Source: Vreelandella piezotolerans
Lineage (GTDB): Bacteria > Pseudomonadota > Gammaproteobacteria > Pseudomonadales > Halomonadaceae
Length of the DNA stretch: 64,000 nt
Reading direction: 5' to 3'
Assembly: GCF_012427705.1 (NCBI RefSeq)
Contig: NZ_CP048602.1
Location: forward strand, 2,046,001-2,110,000
Shown here piece by piece: positions 1 to 8,793 of the stretch. Below the pieces are notes generated by a model. It saw only the letters and a program-made list of their open reading frames with translations, was not told the origin of the DNA and did not search any database. Positions within the stretch are counted from its first letter, which is position 1; each line of letters starts with the position of its first letter. A program made the translations under genes and the position numbers.

Positions 1-63
1 AAATTGCTCGATGGCAAAGCAATAGGCCATCGAAAATACAGCCACTCTCAGGCACGTCAGTGA
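1..63 (+). CDS. 3' end of an unidentified gene (partial)
   Basis: The frame starting at base 1 stays open for 20 codons, ends in RKYSHSQARQ and stops with TGA at 61-63, 24 bases before the P-II-like gene. It is probably the C-terminus of the first gene of the same operon. In related bacteria such P-II/CBS pairs often follow a DUF1538 membrane protein, but too little is visible here to assign it. Confidence 0.4.
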   Translation, partial: KLLDGKAIGHRKYSHSQARQ

Positions 64-87
64 CAAAGCCTCATCAAGGAGATACCC

Positions 88-441
88 ATGCGCTTTAAAC
101 TCATTGTCGCGCTTGTAGAAGATGAGCTAAGCGACCAGATACTTCAGGCAGCTAGAGATGCTGGAGCTACTGGCGCCACTGTCATCAATAACGCGCGTGG
201 CGAAGGCTTAAAAAAAGCAAAAGGCATTTTTGGCATGGACATTACGTCGCAACGCGACGTGCTGCTCTTTTTAGTGGAGGAGCATATTAGCCGTTCAATT
301 CTCGAAGCGATCGCGGAAGTGGGTGCGTTTGACGACACGTCGGGAACAGGCATCGCCTTTCAGCTAGACGTCGAGGATGCAGTAGGCGTCGCACACCAAG
401 TGAAATCCCTCGAAGATGCATTCGATCAACCGCTAGGCTAG
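88..441 (+). CDS. P-II-like nitrogen-regulator-family protein
   Basis: A 117-residue protein with the ferredoxin-like fold pattern of P-II signalling proteins: an opening strand (FKLIVALVED), a helix, a glycine-rich loop (ARGEGLKKAKGIFG) and a second strand-helix repeat. The classical uridylylated tyrosine loop of GlnB/GlnK is not evident, so it is more likely a P-II relative that senses another small molecule. A good ribosome site (AAGGAGA) precedes the ATG. The CBS gene follows after 15 bases, so they form one operon. The pair probably regulates an upstream membrane transporter; that role is inference. Confidence 0.75.
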   Translation: MRFKLIVALVEDELSDQILQAARDAGATGATVINNARGEGLKKAKGIFGMDITSQRDVLLFLVEEHISRSILEAIAEVGAFDDTSGTGIAFQLDVEDAVGVAHQVKSLEDAFDQPLG

Positions 442-456
442 AGAGAGGCTTTAACA

Positions 457-864
457 ATGGCAAGCCCATCACTGACGGAGCGCACTGCCCAGGACGTTAT
501 GCACTCACGCTATGTGACGACCGATGGTTTTATGACCGTTACTGACGGCATTGAACTAATGAGGCAATACGATGCCACCGCTATTATCGTTGATAGGCGC
601 GATGAGAAAGATGAACTGGGGCTAGTGTTAGCCTCTGATATTGCTAAAAAAGTGCTCGCAGTCAATCGCTCTGCAGACCGTGTAAGCCTTTACGAAATCA
701 TGAGCAAACCGATCATTAGCGTCCGTCCGGAAATGAATATTCGCTATTGCGCTCGCCTGTTTGCTCAGTTTGGTTTATCCCAAGCACCGGTCGTGGATGC
801 AAAACACAGCGTCATTGGGATCATCGACTACCCACGGCTCGTCATCGGGTGGGAAACTAATTAG
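457..864 (+). CDS. CBS-domain protein
   Basis: A 135-residue protein made of two CBS repeats. The first begins around residue 10 (VMHSRYVTTDGFMTVTDGI) and the second around residue 77 (IMSKPIISVRPEMNI), ending in the usual QAPVVD strand. Paired CBS repeats bind adenine nucleotides and gate a partner protein. It is cotranscribed with the P-II-like gene 15 bases upstream. Its 3' end overlaps by 8 bases the convergent metal-transporter permease gene. The partner is not visible in the window. Confidence 0.8.
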   Translation: MASPSLTERTAQDVMHSRYVTTDGFMTVTDGIELMRQYDATAIIVDRRDEKDELGLVLASDIAKKVLAVNRSADRVSLYEIMSKPIISVRPEMNIRYCARLFAQFGLSQAPVVDAKHSVIGIIDYPRLVIGWETN

Positions 865-1792
865 CGCCGCCCAAGCTCCGATGCCGCCAAAGCCGCATCA
901 GCACACCGTGCTTGGGCGAAAACAGCAGCGCCGTGAAGAAGCACCCCGTTGCCACCAAGACGATGGTGCCACCGGACGCTACATCAAACGCAAACGACAG
1001 CCATAGCCCCAACACCGCAGACCCTACCCCAATGCCCACGGAGATGAACAGCATCGTTTTGAAGCGGTCGGTCAGCAAGTGGGCCGTGGCGCCCGGGGTA
1101 ATCAGCATGGCCACCACGAGGATGATACCGACGGTTTCCAAACTGGCCACGATGGTGAGCGTGAGCAGCAGAATCAAACCGTAATGAATCACGCCGGTAT
1201 TGAAGCCGAGTGCCTGCGCCTGAGTCGGATCGAAGGCGTAGAGCATGAGCGGACGATAAGCTAGCCATACCATCAGCAGCGCAACGAGGCTGGCCGCCAA
1301 CGTGAGCAGTAGTGCCGACTGTTGCACTCCGAGCACGTTGCCGAACAGAATATGCATCAAGTGGGTGCTGGAGGCGATTTTACTGATCAGCACGACGCCC
1401 AGCGCAAATGCCCCGGTAAACATGATGCCCATGGCGGCATCGGATTTGATCCGTGTATGCCGTTCGATCGCCCCAATGCCGAGCGACGTCAGCGCTCCTG
1501 TGACGAAGGCACCGATAAAAAAAGGCAGGCCCAGCAGGTAGGCAACCGCCACCCCAGGCAGCACCGCATGAGAGATCGCATCCCCCAGCAACGACCAACG
1601 CTTGAGCACGACGTAACACGAAAGCATGCCGCAGATGGCTCCCACCATCATCGACGTGAGCAGCGCGCGCTGCATGAACGCGTACTGAAACGCCTCTGAT
1701 ACGCTGTCGGGCATTAGATTCACGGGCACCATCAGCGCCGCGATGAGCCCCGCCACCAGCGCACTACTCCAACCATCCAACGTTTCTAACAT
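857..1792 (-). CDS. Metal ABC transporter permease (Mn/Zn/Fe type)
   Basis: A 311-residue integral membrane protein of the ZnuB/MntB/SitC permease family. About eight hydrophobic segments are visible, with the conserved stretch WSLLGDAISHAVLPGVA near residues 67-83 and a glycine-rich segment GIILVVAMLITPGATA near 225-240. It forms the transmembrane pore for a divalent metal. It is the last gene of a minus-strand operon (binding protein, ATPase, permease) and starts 9 bases after the ATPase stop. The metal is most likely manganese because an MntR-like regulator is encoded divergently, but zinc cannot be excluded. Confidence 0.9.
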   Translation of the reverse strand: MLETLDGWSSALVAGLIAALMVPVNLMPDSVSEAFQYAFMQRALLTSMMVGAICGMLSCYVVLKRWSLLGDAISHAVLPGVAVAYLLGLPFFIGAFVTGALTSLGIGAIERHTRIKSDAAMGIMFTGAFALGVVLISKIASSTHLMHILFGNVLGVQQSALLLTLAASLVALLMVWLAYRPLMLYAFDPTQAQALGFNTGVIHYGLILLLTLTIVASLETVGIILVVAMLITPGATAHLLTDRFKTMLFISVGIGVGSAVLGLWLSFAFDVASGGTIVLVATGCFFTALLFSPKHGVLMRLWRHRSLGGAN

Positions 1793-1801
1793 TCGAGTCG
1801 C

Positions 1802-2626
1802 CTATTCTTTGCTGGCAAATGCAGGAAGGCGGACACGCTCGACATCCGCTGGAGAATTTGCAATAGAACTCACCGCAAGTTCGGCCAACTTGCTATCGCT
1901 CAGCATTTCGTCGGGCGCGCCCTCGCCGCGAATGAATCGATTGATCAGTACCACATGGTCCACGTAGCGACGCGCGCCCGGCATATCGTGCGTCACCATC
2001 ACGATGGTTCGTCCGGCTTCGCGTTCGCGTTTGAGCACGTCGAGAATGAGTCGCTCGCTAGGTGGGTCGACCCCCGCGAGCGGCTCATCGAGCAGCAGGA
2101 TACTCGCCTCTTGCGCTAACGCACGCGCTAGCAGCACGCGTTTTTTTTGTCCGCCCGATAAGGCCCCGATCGGCCGCTCGGCATATGCCAGCATATCAAC
2201 GTCGTCTAACGCCTTTTCCACCGCATCACGATGCCGTGACGAATGCCAACGCGCAGGCAGCAGCCTCCGCCACCACGCATCTTGACGCATGTGGCCATAG
2301 CGGGCGCTCATCACGGTTTCCCACACCGAAATAGGGAAGTCCCACTCGATGGCCTCTCGCTGGGCCATGTAGGCAATGCGCCCGGCTTTTCGATGGTGCT
2401 CGATGTCTTGACCAAATGCCGTCACGCGGCCGCGTAAGGGTTTCATACTACCGGTCAGCACGTGAAACAGCGTCGACTTGCCTGCACCGTTCGGCCCGAC
2501 GATGGCCGTCCAACGCCCGCTTGGCAGCGAGAGGTGAATGTCCTCTAGCACGGGCTGACGCTGGTAAGCCGCATAGACACCGCTTACATCGATGGCGCTG
2601 GCTGGTTGAGACGGTAGTGAGGACAT
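1802..2626 (-). CDS. Metal ABC transporter ATP-binding protein
   Basis: A 274-residue ABC ATPase. The Walker A motif GPNGAGKST lies near residue 45, the signature LSGGQ near 155, Walker B ILLLDEPLAGVDPP near 175-190, and a switch histidine in MVTHD. It powers the metal importer with the neighbouring permease and periplasmic binding protein. The gene starts 6 bases after the binding-protein stop and is 9 bases from the permease, so translation is coupled. It extends slightly beyond the family core at both ends. Confidence 0.92.
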   Translation of the reverse strand: MSSLPSQPASAIDVSGVYAAYQRQPVLEDIHLSLPSGRWTAIVGPNGAGKSTLFHVLTGSMKPLRGRVTAFGQDIEHHRKAGRIAYMAQREAIEWDFPISVWETVMSARYGHMRQDAWWRRLLPARWHSSRHRDAVEKALDDVDMLAYAERPIGALSGGQKKRVLLARALAQEASILLLDEPLAGVDPPSERLILDVLKREREAGRTIVMVTHDMPGARRYVDHVVLINRFIRGEGAPDEMLSDSKLAELAVSSIANSPADVERVRLPAFASKE

Positions 2627-2632
2627 CGTGAT

Positions 2633-3553
2633 TTACTCGCTAGCCAAGTAGCGACGCAGCAAGGCAACGTTATGACGCTGCATGGCAAAGTAGTCGGCAG
2701 CCTCCCCGTCAGGCTCACTCAACGAGTCGACATACAGCGGCCCGGCAACGGGCAGCCCCGTATCACGTGCGATACTGGTCACATGGCGGTCAGAAATCGT
2801 GCTTTCCCAAAACAGTGCCGCCGGTTGACGCTCGTTGATTCGATCGATGACCCGCATCAACTGACGCGGAGAGCCCTCTGTTTCGGCATTGGTCCCCCAA
2901 ATGCCGTCGTGCTCGAACCGATACGCGTCGGCGAAGTAGAGAAAGGCTGCTTCACTGGAGAGCAGCACGCGGCGCTCTTCGGGAATGGCTTCGAGCGTTT
3001 CTTGGAGCTCGACATGTAGGTCGTGCAGTTGCGCTTCCAGTGCCGCTGCACGCTGCTGAATCGCATCGGCTTGATGGGGCAGGCTATCCTCCAACGTGTT
3101 GGCAATGGCTTGCACATAGGCACTGGCAGCCCGCGGGTCCATCCACAGGTGTGGGTCCACGTCGCCTTCCATCTCACCGGTGACGATCGTTTGCGTCGGG
3201 TAACCCGACGCCTCTGCCACGGCGATCATAGGTATGTCATCGTTGACCGTCGCCGATACTTGGCGCATCCACTGCTCGAGCTGATAGCCGTTATAAAAAA
3301 CGATGTCGGCGTCCTCGAGCGCAGCAAAATTATCTGGGGTGAGCTCCCACTCGTGCACTTCGGCGTTGATCGGTGTCAGCACCGTGACGTTCGCATCATC
3401 GCCGGCCACTTTCTTCACCAAGTCGCCAAGAACTGAAAACGTCACGGCAATCTCGATGGGCGGGTTTTGCAACTCATCGGCCTGAGCACTGGTCACAACG
3501 CCACACCAGGCGAACGGCACGCTCAAGGCTGCTAGCAAGTATGGTTTAGCCAC
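2633..3553 (-). CDS. Periplasmic metal-binding protein of ABC importer (TroA/ZnuA family)
   Basis: A 306-residue protein with an N-terminal signal peptide (hydrophobic PYLLAALSVPFAWCGV, cleavage likely near AQA) and the family's metal ligands in HEWELTPDN (about residue 66), DPHLWMDPR (about 133) and a later acidic site. It delivers a divalent metal to the permease. It starts at GTG with a clear AGGAGAG ribosome site, so the GTG start is preferred. It is the first gene of the operon, with a palindromic candidate MntR operator just upstream. It lacks the long histidine-rich loop seen in many ZnuA proteins, which favours Mn. Confidence 0.88.
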   Translation of the reverse strand: MAKPYLLAALSVPFAWCGVVTSAQADELQNPPIEIAVTFSVLGDLVKKVAGDDANVTVLTPINAEVHEWELTPDNFAALEDADIVFYNGYQLEQWMRQVSATVNDDIPMIAVAEASGYPTQTIVTGEMEGDVDPHLWMDPRAASAYVQAIANTLEDSLPHQADAIQQRAAALEAQLHDLHVELQETLEAIPEERRVLLSSEAAFLYFADAYRFEHDGIWGTNAETEGSPRQLMRVIDRINERQPAALFWESTISDRHVTSIARDTGLPVAGPLYVDSLSEPDGEAADYFAMQRHNVALLRRYLASE

Positions 3554-3625
3554 TGGATCTCTCCTCTGTGCTAGGCTCGTGTTACAGATAACTTTAGCTC
3601 AACAAAAAAGCAATGTGCAAACAGT

Positions 3626-3639
3626 TTAGCCTTGGCTAA
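3626..3639. promoter_or_regulatory. Candidate MntR operator (palindrome)
   Basis: A perfect 14-base inverted repeat, TTAGCCTTGGCTAA, lies between the divergent metal-transporter operon and the mntR-like gene. It resembles the MntR boxes of enteric bacteria (TAGC-N-GCTA core). It could repress both directions when Mn is plentiful. The assignment rests on position and symmetry only. Confidence 0.55.
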
Positions 3640-3706
3640 CAATTATCTTCAAAAATGCGCTACCATCGCCAATTAACGTTTCCACTAACTTTGATAACCT
3701 TTGCCA

Positions 3707-4186
3707 ATGAGTGATCACCAACAGCGGCGCACCTCACCCCCCTCTGGACACAGTGGTGATGCACTACCGCCTGTGGAACAGCACGCCCAGCAATACGAAG
3801 CCGTGCGCAATGCCCACGAAACGGAGCTCATCGAAGACTACGTCGAATTGATTGGCGACCTGATTCGTCATCGCGGTGAGGCGCGCGCGGCCGACATTGC
3901 TAACCGAATGGCCGTTAGTCAAGCGACGGTATCGAAAATGATCCGTCGATTGAACGAGTTAGGTCTGGTGACCAGCAAGCCATATCGCTCGCTGTTTTTG
4001 ACCGACGAAGGTCAAAAAATGGCGGAAACGTCTCGTGCTCGTCACGATATCGTGCTGCATTTCTTGCGAGCGTTAGGCGTGGACGACAGCACTGCCCGCA
4101 TCGACGCAGAAGGCATGGAACACCATGTCAGCGATGAGACGCTCACGATCATGCAGCGCTTTACTGACCAGCAGCAAAATAACTGA
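3707..4186 (+). CDS. mntR: MntR-like DtxR-family metalloregulator
   Basis: A 159-residue DtxR-family repressor. A winged helix-turn-helix lies around residues 45-90 (ARAADIANRMAVSQATVSKM, then LNELGLV), followed by the metal-binding dimerisation domain with HDIVLHFLRALGV and EGMEHHVSDE. It carries an N-terminal extension of about 35 residues rich in Q and P. It senses Mn(II) and represses uptake. The ATG at 3707 is chosen over the in-frame TTG two codons upstream. It is divergent from the importer operon, the usual layout for MntR. Confidence 0.85.
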   Translation: MSDHQQRRTSPPSGHSGDALPPVEQHAQQYEAVRNAHETELIEDYVELIGDLIRHRGEARAADIANRMAVSQATVSKMIRRLNELGLVTSKPYRSLFLTDEGQKMAETSRARHDIVLHFLRALGVDDSTARIDAEGMEHHVSDETLTIMQRFTDQQQNN

Positions 4187-4205
4187 ACCTCTTTTCCGCA
4201 CGCCG

Positions 4206-4901
4206 CTATGGCTGGGTGACACGTAGATGATTCACCTGGGTGATGGCGCCGCTCCAGATCATCTCCAAATGGGTGGTCTGGATGATGTCCGTCACATGAC
4301 GCGGCGTCATGAGCGCCCAACAGTGGGCACCGGGTCGACGGACCGAGCGGTAACGGAGACCGTTTAGCGTACGTCGGACGTCTGTACCGAAGGGCTGAGA
4401 CGCCGTGTAATGATCGGGGGCGTAGACAAGATGATCGCTCGGCAGCGTCAGCGCATCGCCTATCGATACCTCCTTGAAGACGCCTCTCAACCCCCGAAAA
4501 ACGAACCGCTCATAGCGAAGACCTGGCACGCGCCGCCAGTACGTTTGCTGATGATGTTTGACCTCCGCAATCGCAGTCTCCAGCGTATCGGCAAAATACA
4601 GCACGCCAAAACTGCCATCGCTGAAACGTGACCCTTCGGGATTGATGTGCGTAAAGGGCGCCACGGCATACGAGCAGCCACGAATACCGAAAGGAATCTG
4701 GTCGAGCGGCAGCAGCGCCAAGTCCCCCACCTCGTTTTGCAACCGCGGGTTGGTGAGCGACTGAAGCGCATGGAGAGCGGCGAACTCGTCAGGGCCTGCC
4801 ACGTCATCGAACAAATCGATGGGCGGGAATTTACTGTTCACCAACCGATAGCCGGTGACGTCATGGGCTGGCAGTACGGGCAAATCAGCCGCCTTTACCA
4901 C
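4206..4901 (-). CDS. RES-domain toxin
   Basis: A 231-residue protein with a RES domain. The conserved arginine/serine/tyrosine signature is visible in GSRFSDGSFGVLYFADTLE near residues 90-108. Characterised RES toxins degrade NAD+ and stop growth. It begins at GTG and overlaps the 3' end of the DUF2384 antitoxin gene, the standard antitoxin-first order. It is encoded convergently to the mntR-like gene. Function is inferred from the family; the antitoxin pairing supports it strongly. Confidence 0.85.
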   Translation of the reverse strand: MVKAADLPVLPAHDVTGYRLVNSKFPPIDLFDDVAGPDEFAALHALQSLTNPRLQNEVGDLALLPLDQIPFGIRGCSYAVAPFTHINPEGSRFSDGSFGVLYFADTLETAIAEVKHHQQTYWRRVPGLRYERFVFRGLRGVFKEVSIGDALTLPSDHLVYAPDHYTASQPFGTDVRRTLNGLRYRSVRRPGAHCWALMTPRHVTDIIQTTHLEMIWSGAITQVNHLRVTQP

Positions 4902-5293
4902 TGCCCACCCCGCAGGCTGTCGATGCGTTTATAGGTTTCGTAAAGCGCGGCAAAGTCCCCCGTGCCCATAATGGCCAGCGGTGTGCGACCATTGAAAAAG
5001 GGGTTGTGATTGACCATGTTCACGAACCCATACAGGTTGTCCGGGTTATCGAAGATCATACGCAGTGCCGCGTGGATGTTCAGCACATAGCTGATACGCG
5101 TAAGCTGGTCACTATCTAACTTGATCGCTGCCAGATCGCCGCGCCGAGCACGAGCGTAGGTACTGTGAGAGACGCGCAGAATCGCCTCGCCTTGCTCTCC
5201 AGAGGCTCGCCACTTCTCGAGAATACGTACCGCGGCTTTCAACCCCACCGCAGCCGCTGACTTATCATGGGCAAACTCTTGCGGTGTTTGCAT
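4895..5293 (-). CDS. Xre/ParS-type antitoxin (DUF2384) of RES toxin
   Basis: A 132-residue protein. The N-terminal part resembles an Xre helix-turn-helix (AILRVSHSTYARARRGD). The C-terminal DUF2384 toxin-binding domain contains NPFFNGRTPLAIMGTGDF, the typical N-x-x-FxGxxPL-G pattern. It neutralises the adjacent RES toxin and probably represses the pair. The start chosen is the ATG at 5293, preceded by GGGAAGAG, rather than a start 11 codons upstream. The two genes overlap by 7 bases. Confidence 0.85.
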   Translation of the reverse strand: MQTPQEFAHDKSAAAVGLKAAVRILEKWRASGEQGEAILRVSHSTYARARRGDLAAIKLDSDQLTRISYVLNIHAALRMIFDNPDNLYGFVNMVNHNPFFNGRTPLAIMGTGDFAALYETYKRIDSLRGGQW

Positions 5294-5386
5294 GGCTCTT
5301 CCCAGCTTAATGTCTACAAACACCATTTTAGAACAAAAGTGCCTAGAAAGACATGTGCACGTCTACTCAAGACTGGCAACGCCATA

Positions 5387-6169
5387 TCACTGCGCTGACG
5401 ACGATGCGTTACTGCTTCCCGCCACCTTGGCAGGCATACCCAGTCGACCAATGCCAGGCAGTTTGAGAGCGGGGCGCATAATATCGATACCGACACTCAT
5501 GCCCAGCAGGTTGAGCTCGATGCCCTCCTCCAGCGCTAGCATGATGCCCAACACGCCTCCCAGCGAGAGCTGATACCCCGTCCCGCTGGGCACACGGGCG
5601 ACGACGCCATTGAACAGATAGTCTTTCCCCACGGCGGTCGTGGGTAGCGCCACATCGAAACCATCGACCTCGCGGATCACCCAAGCAATGAAGCTGTTGC
5701 TATTGGGTCCTGGCCAAACTCGGTACAGATCGGCTTGCGGATAGCGCGCTACGGCGTCTTGTATATGGGGGATCAAATCGGCAGCCGCCGCGCCGCGATA
5801 GTCAGCAAGCAGCTCAGGCGGGTGTCCAAACCAGGCTCGGTCAGGCGTATCGATGGAGGAGACGACCGTTGGGCGTCGCCAGCTCAACACTTGATGCAGT
5901 TGATACTCCCGCGCCCCCTCTGCTTTGGTCGCAATCCAAATATGCACACCAAAGGCGCCGCGCCAGCTATAGGCACGGGCCGCATAGACCTGTACGACAG
6001 CATCTTGGACGCGATCCGGAGAGGGGGCCAACCCTGCAGACGAACGATCGAGATTCGACCAGTGCCCATCGGTAATGACCTGTTGACTGGCCAATATCCA
6101 CACCGGGCCTGCCAGCAATAAGACCAACAAGGCCGTCATGGCAGCCAGCCAGCGCAGTACGGTTTTCAT
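5387..6169 (-). CDS. DUF3750-family membrane-anchored protein
   Basis: A 260-residue protein with one N-terminal transmembrane segment (WLAAMTALLVLLLAGPVWIL). The body is typical of DUF3750: an arginine-rich WRGAFGVHIWIATK segment, then YRVWPGPNSNSFIAWVIREV with conserved asparagines. The function of this family is unknown. The ATG at 6169 is chosen because it places the hydrophobic segment at the N-terminus; an in-frame TTG 13 codons upstream is possible. It stands alone on the minus strand between the toxin-antitoxin pair and the AraC gene. Confidence 0.75.
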   Translation of the reverse strand: MKTVLRWLAAMTALLVLLLAGPVWILASQQVITDGHWSNLDRSSAGLAPSPDRVQDAVVQVYAARAYSWRGAFGVHIWIATKAEGAREYQLHQVLSWRRPTVVSSIDTPDRAWFGHPPELLADYRGAAAADLIPHIQDAVARYPQADLYRVWPGPNSNSFIAWVIREVDGFDVALPTTAVGKDYLFNGVVARVPSGTGYQLSLGGVLGIMLALEEGIELNLLGMSVGIDIMRPALKLPGIGRLGMPAKVAGSSNASSSAQ

Positions 6170-6227
6170 GAAACTATCCAGATGAGAGAGGGAAATCCAC
6201 TGCAGCAACTACCCATGACGCTATTGT

Positions 6228-7187
6228 TCAGGCGGGCTGCGACTCTGCGTATGCCCCTCGCAAATGGCTGACGTCGGCGCGTGGTGGTGCGCCAAACATG
6301 CGGCTATATTCGCGGCTGAAGTGGGAAGGGCTTTCATAGCCTACCCGGTAGCTTGCAGTGGCTGCCTCGAGCCCCTCCGCCAGCATCAGCCGTCGCGCCT
6401 CGTGTAGACGCAGCTTCTTTTGGAACTGCAGGGGCGACATGCGTGTCACTTGACGAAAGCTATGATAAAGCGTCGATTCGCTCATGTTAACGGTCGCTGC
6501 CAATTCGTGGATCTTAAGCGGCTGGGCATAGTGCTCTTTAAGCGTGTCAATCACTTGCGCAATCCGATTAGCCTGGGAGTCTGAGGCAGCAAACCGACGC
6601 ATGTGCGGGCCCATGGCACCCGTTAATGCTCGGTAGATTAACTCTCGTCGCGCTAGCGGCGAAAGCACCTGAATATCTTCCGGTGAGTCGAGTAGACTTA
6701 ACAAACGATAGAGCGCGCCCTGCATCAGGGGATCCATGTACGCCGACGTTAACCCGCAGTCCATCTCAGGACAGATAGCATCACGCCCCCCATTTGGAGC
6801 CCTATCCCCTAACTCTAGTATTAGTCCCGCCACCTCCTGGGGGTCCACCGAGACCTTTACTGCTAGGAAAGGTTTTTCTGGTGAAGCATGGTCAATCCTG
6901 CCCACCACCGGTAAATGAACGGCGCTCGCCATGTAGCTGGGGCCGGTGTAGATGATCTCCTTGTCACCCAGCAATACGGTTTTGCTGCCCTGAATAACGA
7001 AGCACAGGCACGGCTCATAGACGGCACAGTGAAAACTACTAGGGGCATCAGTGCGCACCAGTTGGACTTCGGCAATCGCCGTGTCTTGAAGGGCTTCCAG
7101 CGGCGACCAACGGCGGACGACCTGGCTCAATTGCGGTAACAAGCTGTCGCTGCACTGGGCAATCTGTTCGGGCGCGATAACGGTCAC
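6228..7187 (-). CDS. AraC-family transcriptional regulator
   Basis: A 319-residue regulator with an N-terminal cupin-like sensing domain (AraC_N type, residues about 20-190) and a C-terminal double helix-turn-helix. The C-terminal part shows IHELAATVNMSESTLYHSFR near 233 and the conserved SPLQFQKKLRLHEARRLML and YESPSHFSREYSRMFG. It starts at GTG preceded by a strong AGGAGG. It is divergent from the RND efflux operon, so it most likely controls that operon in response to a toxic compound. A pair of 13-base direct repeats in the intergenic region are candidate binding sites. Confidence 0.88.
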   Translation of the reverse strand: MTVIAPEQIAQCSDSLLPQLSQVVRRWSPLEALQDTAIAEVQLVRTDAPSSFHCAVYEPCLCFVIQGSKTVLLGDKEIIYTGPSYMASAVHLPVVGRIDHASPEKPFLAVKVSVDPQEVAGLILELGDRAPNGGRDAICPEMDCGLTSAYMDPLMQGALYRLLSLLDSPEDIQVLSPLARRELIYRALTGAMGPHMRRFAASDSQANRIAQVIDTLKEHYAQPLKIHELAATVNMSESTLYHSFRQVTRMSPLQFQKKLRLHEARRLMLAEGLEAATASYRVGYESPSHFSREYSRMFGAPPRADVSHLRGAYAESQPA

Positions 7188-7258
7188 GGGATTTCCTCCT
7201 TAATAATTTGCAGTATATGCCCTCTCCTGAAGAACCGAAGGCTTTTCGGTTGGTTTTG

Positions 7259-7402
7259 CAGAATTAGGCAAGTACACCGTCGAAACCGACAATTCGCACT
7301 CAGTGTCATCAGGTTGTCATCTTTCCTTTGCACCGAGACACGTCGTTATTTCGCCTCCACCGGCTTCTTTGTGCTTTCACTCACTGCGACAGAATTAGGC
7401 AA
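7259..7402. promoter_or_regulatory. Direct repeats, candidate AraC-regulator sites
   Basis: The 13-mer CAGAATTAGGCAA occurs twice in the same orientation, at 7259-7271 and 7390-7402 (131 bases apart), in the 400-base gap between the AraC gene and the RND operon. Repeated non-palindromic boxes are typical for AraC-type activators. The rest of the gap shows no gene. Confidence 0.5.
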
Positions 7403-7587
7403 TCTTTCCGCAGGAACCTGATACCTCTCACGATCCCCGATCCCCTATGTTAGCTCGTATCCAATCAGTGCTTAGGGTCTCTGGTCGAATCTGGCGCTAC
7501 TGAACCAACGACATGACTGCCAACGTGCCCTCCAAAAGCATAACGAAAGCCGCTACTGGTTGCCGGTAGCCAAGGGAGCAAACCCTC

Positions 7588-8787
7588 ATGAGAAGTTTTT
7601 CTCGAAGAGTCCGCCTTGAACGTAGTCGGGCTGTCATACCGTTTTTACTCATCATGGTCTTACTCGCTGGATGCGAGGCTCAGAGCGATGAGGCAGCCGC
7701 ACCCTCGCAGCCGCCACCCGAAGTTGACGTAGTGGAAGTAGTGACTCAGCCGATGGTGTTGAGCGAGTCATTCACTGGGCGGGTAGAAGCCGCCGAAACG
7801 GTGGAGTTGAGAGCTCGGGTTAGCGGCTATATCCAAGAGGTGGCCTTTGTAGAGGGCGACCTGGTCGAACAGGGAGAGTTACTGTTTCTCATCGATCCAC
7901 GTCCCTACCAAGCCCGCGTGAGCGCGGCCCAAGCGGATCTTGCACAAGCCAGGAGCCAATTGGCTCAGGCCAGCAGCGAGGCCGAGCGTGCCAGGGTGTT
8001 ACTGGGGCGTCAGGCCATTTCCCAAGAGGTGCATGATCAGCGCCAATCGGCTCTGAATAATAACCGCGCTATGGTGGCTGCTGCCGAAGCTGCGCTGCAG
8101 ACCGCCGAGCTTGACCTCGCGTATACACGCATAACGGCTCCGATTAGTGGACGCATCGGACGGGCGATGGTAACTCGCGGCAACCTAGCCAATGCCGATC
8201 AGAGCCTGTTGACCACGCTGGTGAGTATTGATCCGGTACACGTTTACTTTGATGCAGACGAGCAAGCTGCATTTGCCAGCCGTGCACTATTAAGCAATGA
8301 GGTGTCGAATCACTTGGCCATCGAACTGGGCGGCGACCCGCAACGGCAGTACACGGGCACCCTAGACTTTATCGACAATCGCTTAAATCCCAGTACGGGC
8401 ACCTTACAATTCCGGGCGGTGCTGGCCAATCCAGATGGCCGCATTCGGCCTGGAGAGTTTGCAAGGGTCGAAATGCCGGTTGCTCGCTTAGAGCAAGCCT
8501 TACTGATAGACCGTAAGGCAGTGCTGACTAATCAAGATCGCCGCTACGTCTATGTCGTCAATGAGCATAACCTAGCAGAACAGCGACAGGTCACCACAGG
8601 AAGGGAGGTAGCAGAACGTACCGTCATCATCGATGGGCTTCAAGCAGGTGATCGAGTGATCGTCAATGGTGTACAAAAAGTGTTCTTCCCCGGTATGGAA
8701 GTGAGCCCAAAAAGCGTAGCGACCGCACCGGTGGCTAACATCCGTGCTTCCAATGAGCCACCCGCCATTGCGGCCAGGGAAGAGTAA
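7588..8787 (+). CDS. RND efflux periplasmic adaptor (membrane fusion protein)
   Basis: A 399-residue adaptor of the AcrA/MexA family. The N-terminus is hydrophobic and ends in a lipobox (LLAGC), so it is probably a lipoprotein. The lipoyl half-motif (ELRARVSGYIQEVAFVEGD, near 70-88) is followed by an alpha-helical hairpin rich in AQADLAQARSQLAQA, then the second lipoyl half, AYTRITAPISGRIG. It links the inner-membrane pump to an outer-membrane channel. The pump gene starts 6 bases after its stop. No outer-membrane factor gene follows, so a TolC-type channel must come from elsewhere. Confidence 0.92.
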   Translation: MRSFSRRVRLERSRAVIPFLLIMVLLAGCEAQSDEAAAPSQPPPEVDVVEVVTQPMVLSESFTGRVEAAETVELRARVSGYIQEVAFVEGDLVEQGELLFLIDPRPYQARVSAAQADLAQARSQLAQASSEAERARVLLGRQAISQEVHDQRQSALNNNRAMVAAAEAALQTAELDLAYTRITAPISGRIGRAMVTRGNLANADQSLLTTLVSIDPVHVYFDADEQAAFASRALLSNEVSNHLAIELGGDPQRQYTGTLDFIDNRLNPSTGTLQFRAVLANPDGRIRPGEFARVEMPVARLEQALLIDRKAVLTNQDRRYVYVVNEHNLAEQRQVTTGREVAERTVIIDGLQAGDRVIVNGVQKVFFPGMEVSPKSVATAPVANIRASNEPPAIAAREE

Positions 8788-8793
8788 ATCGCC

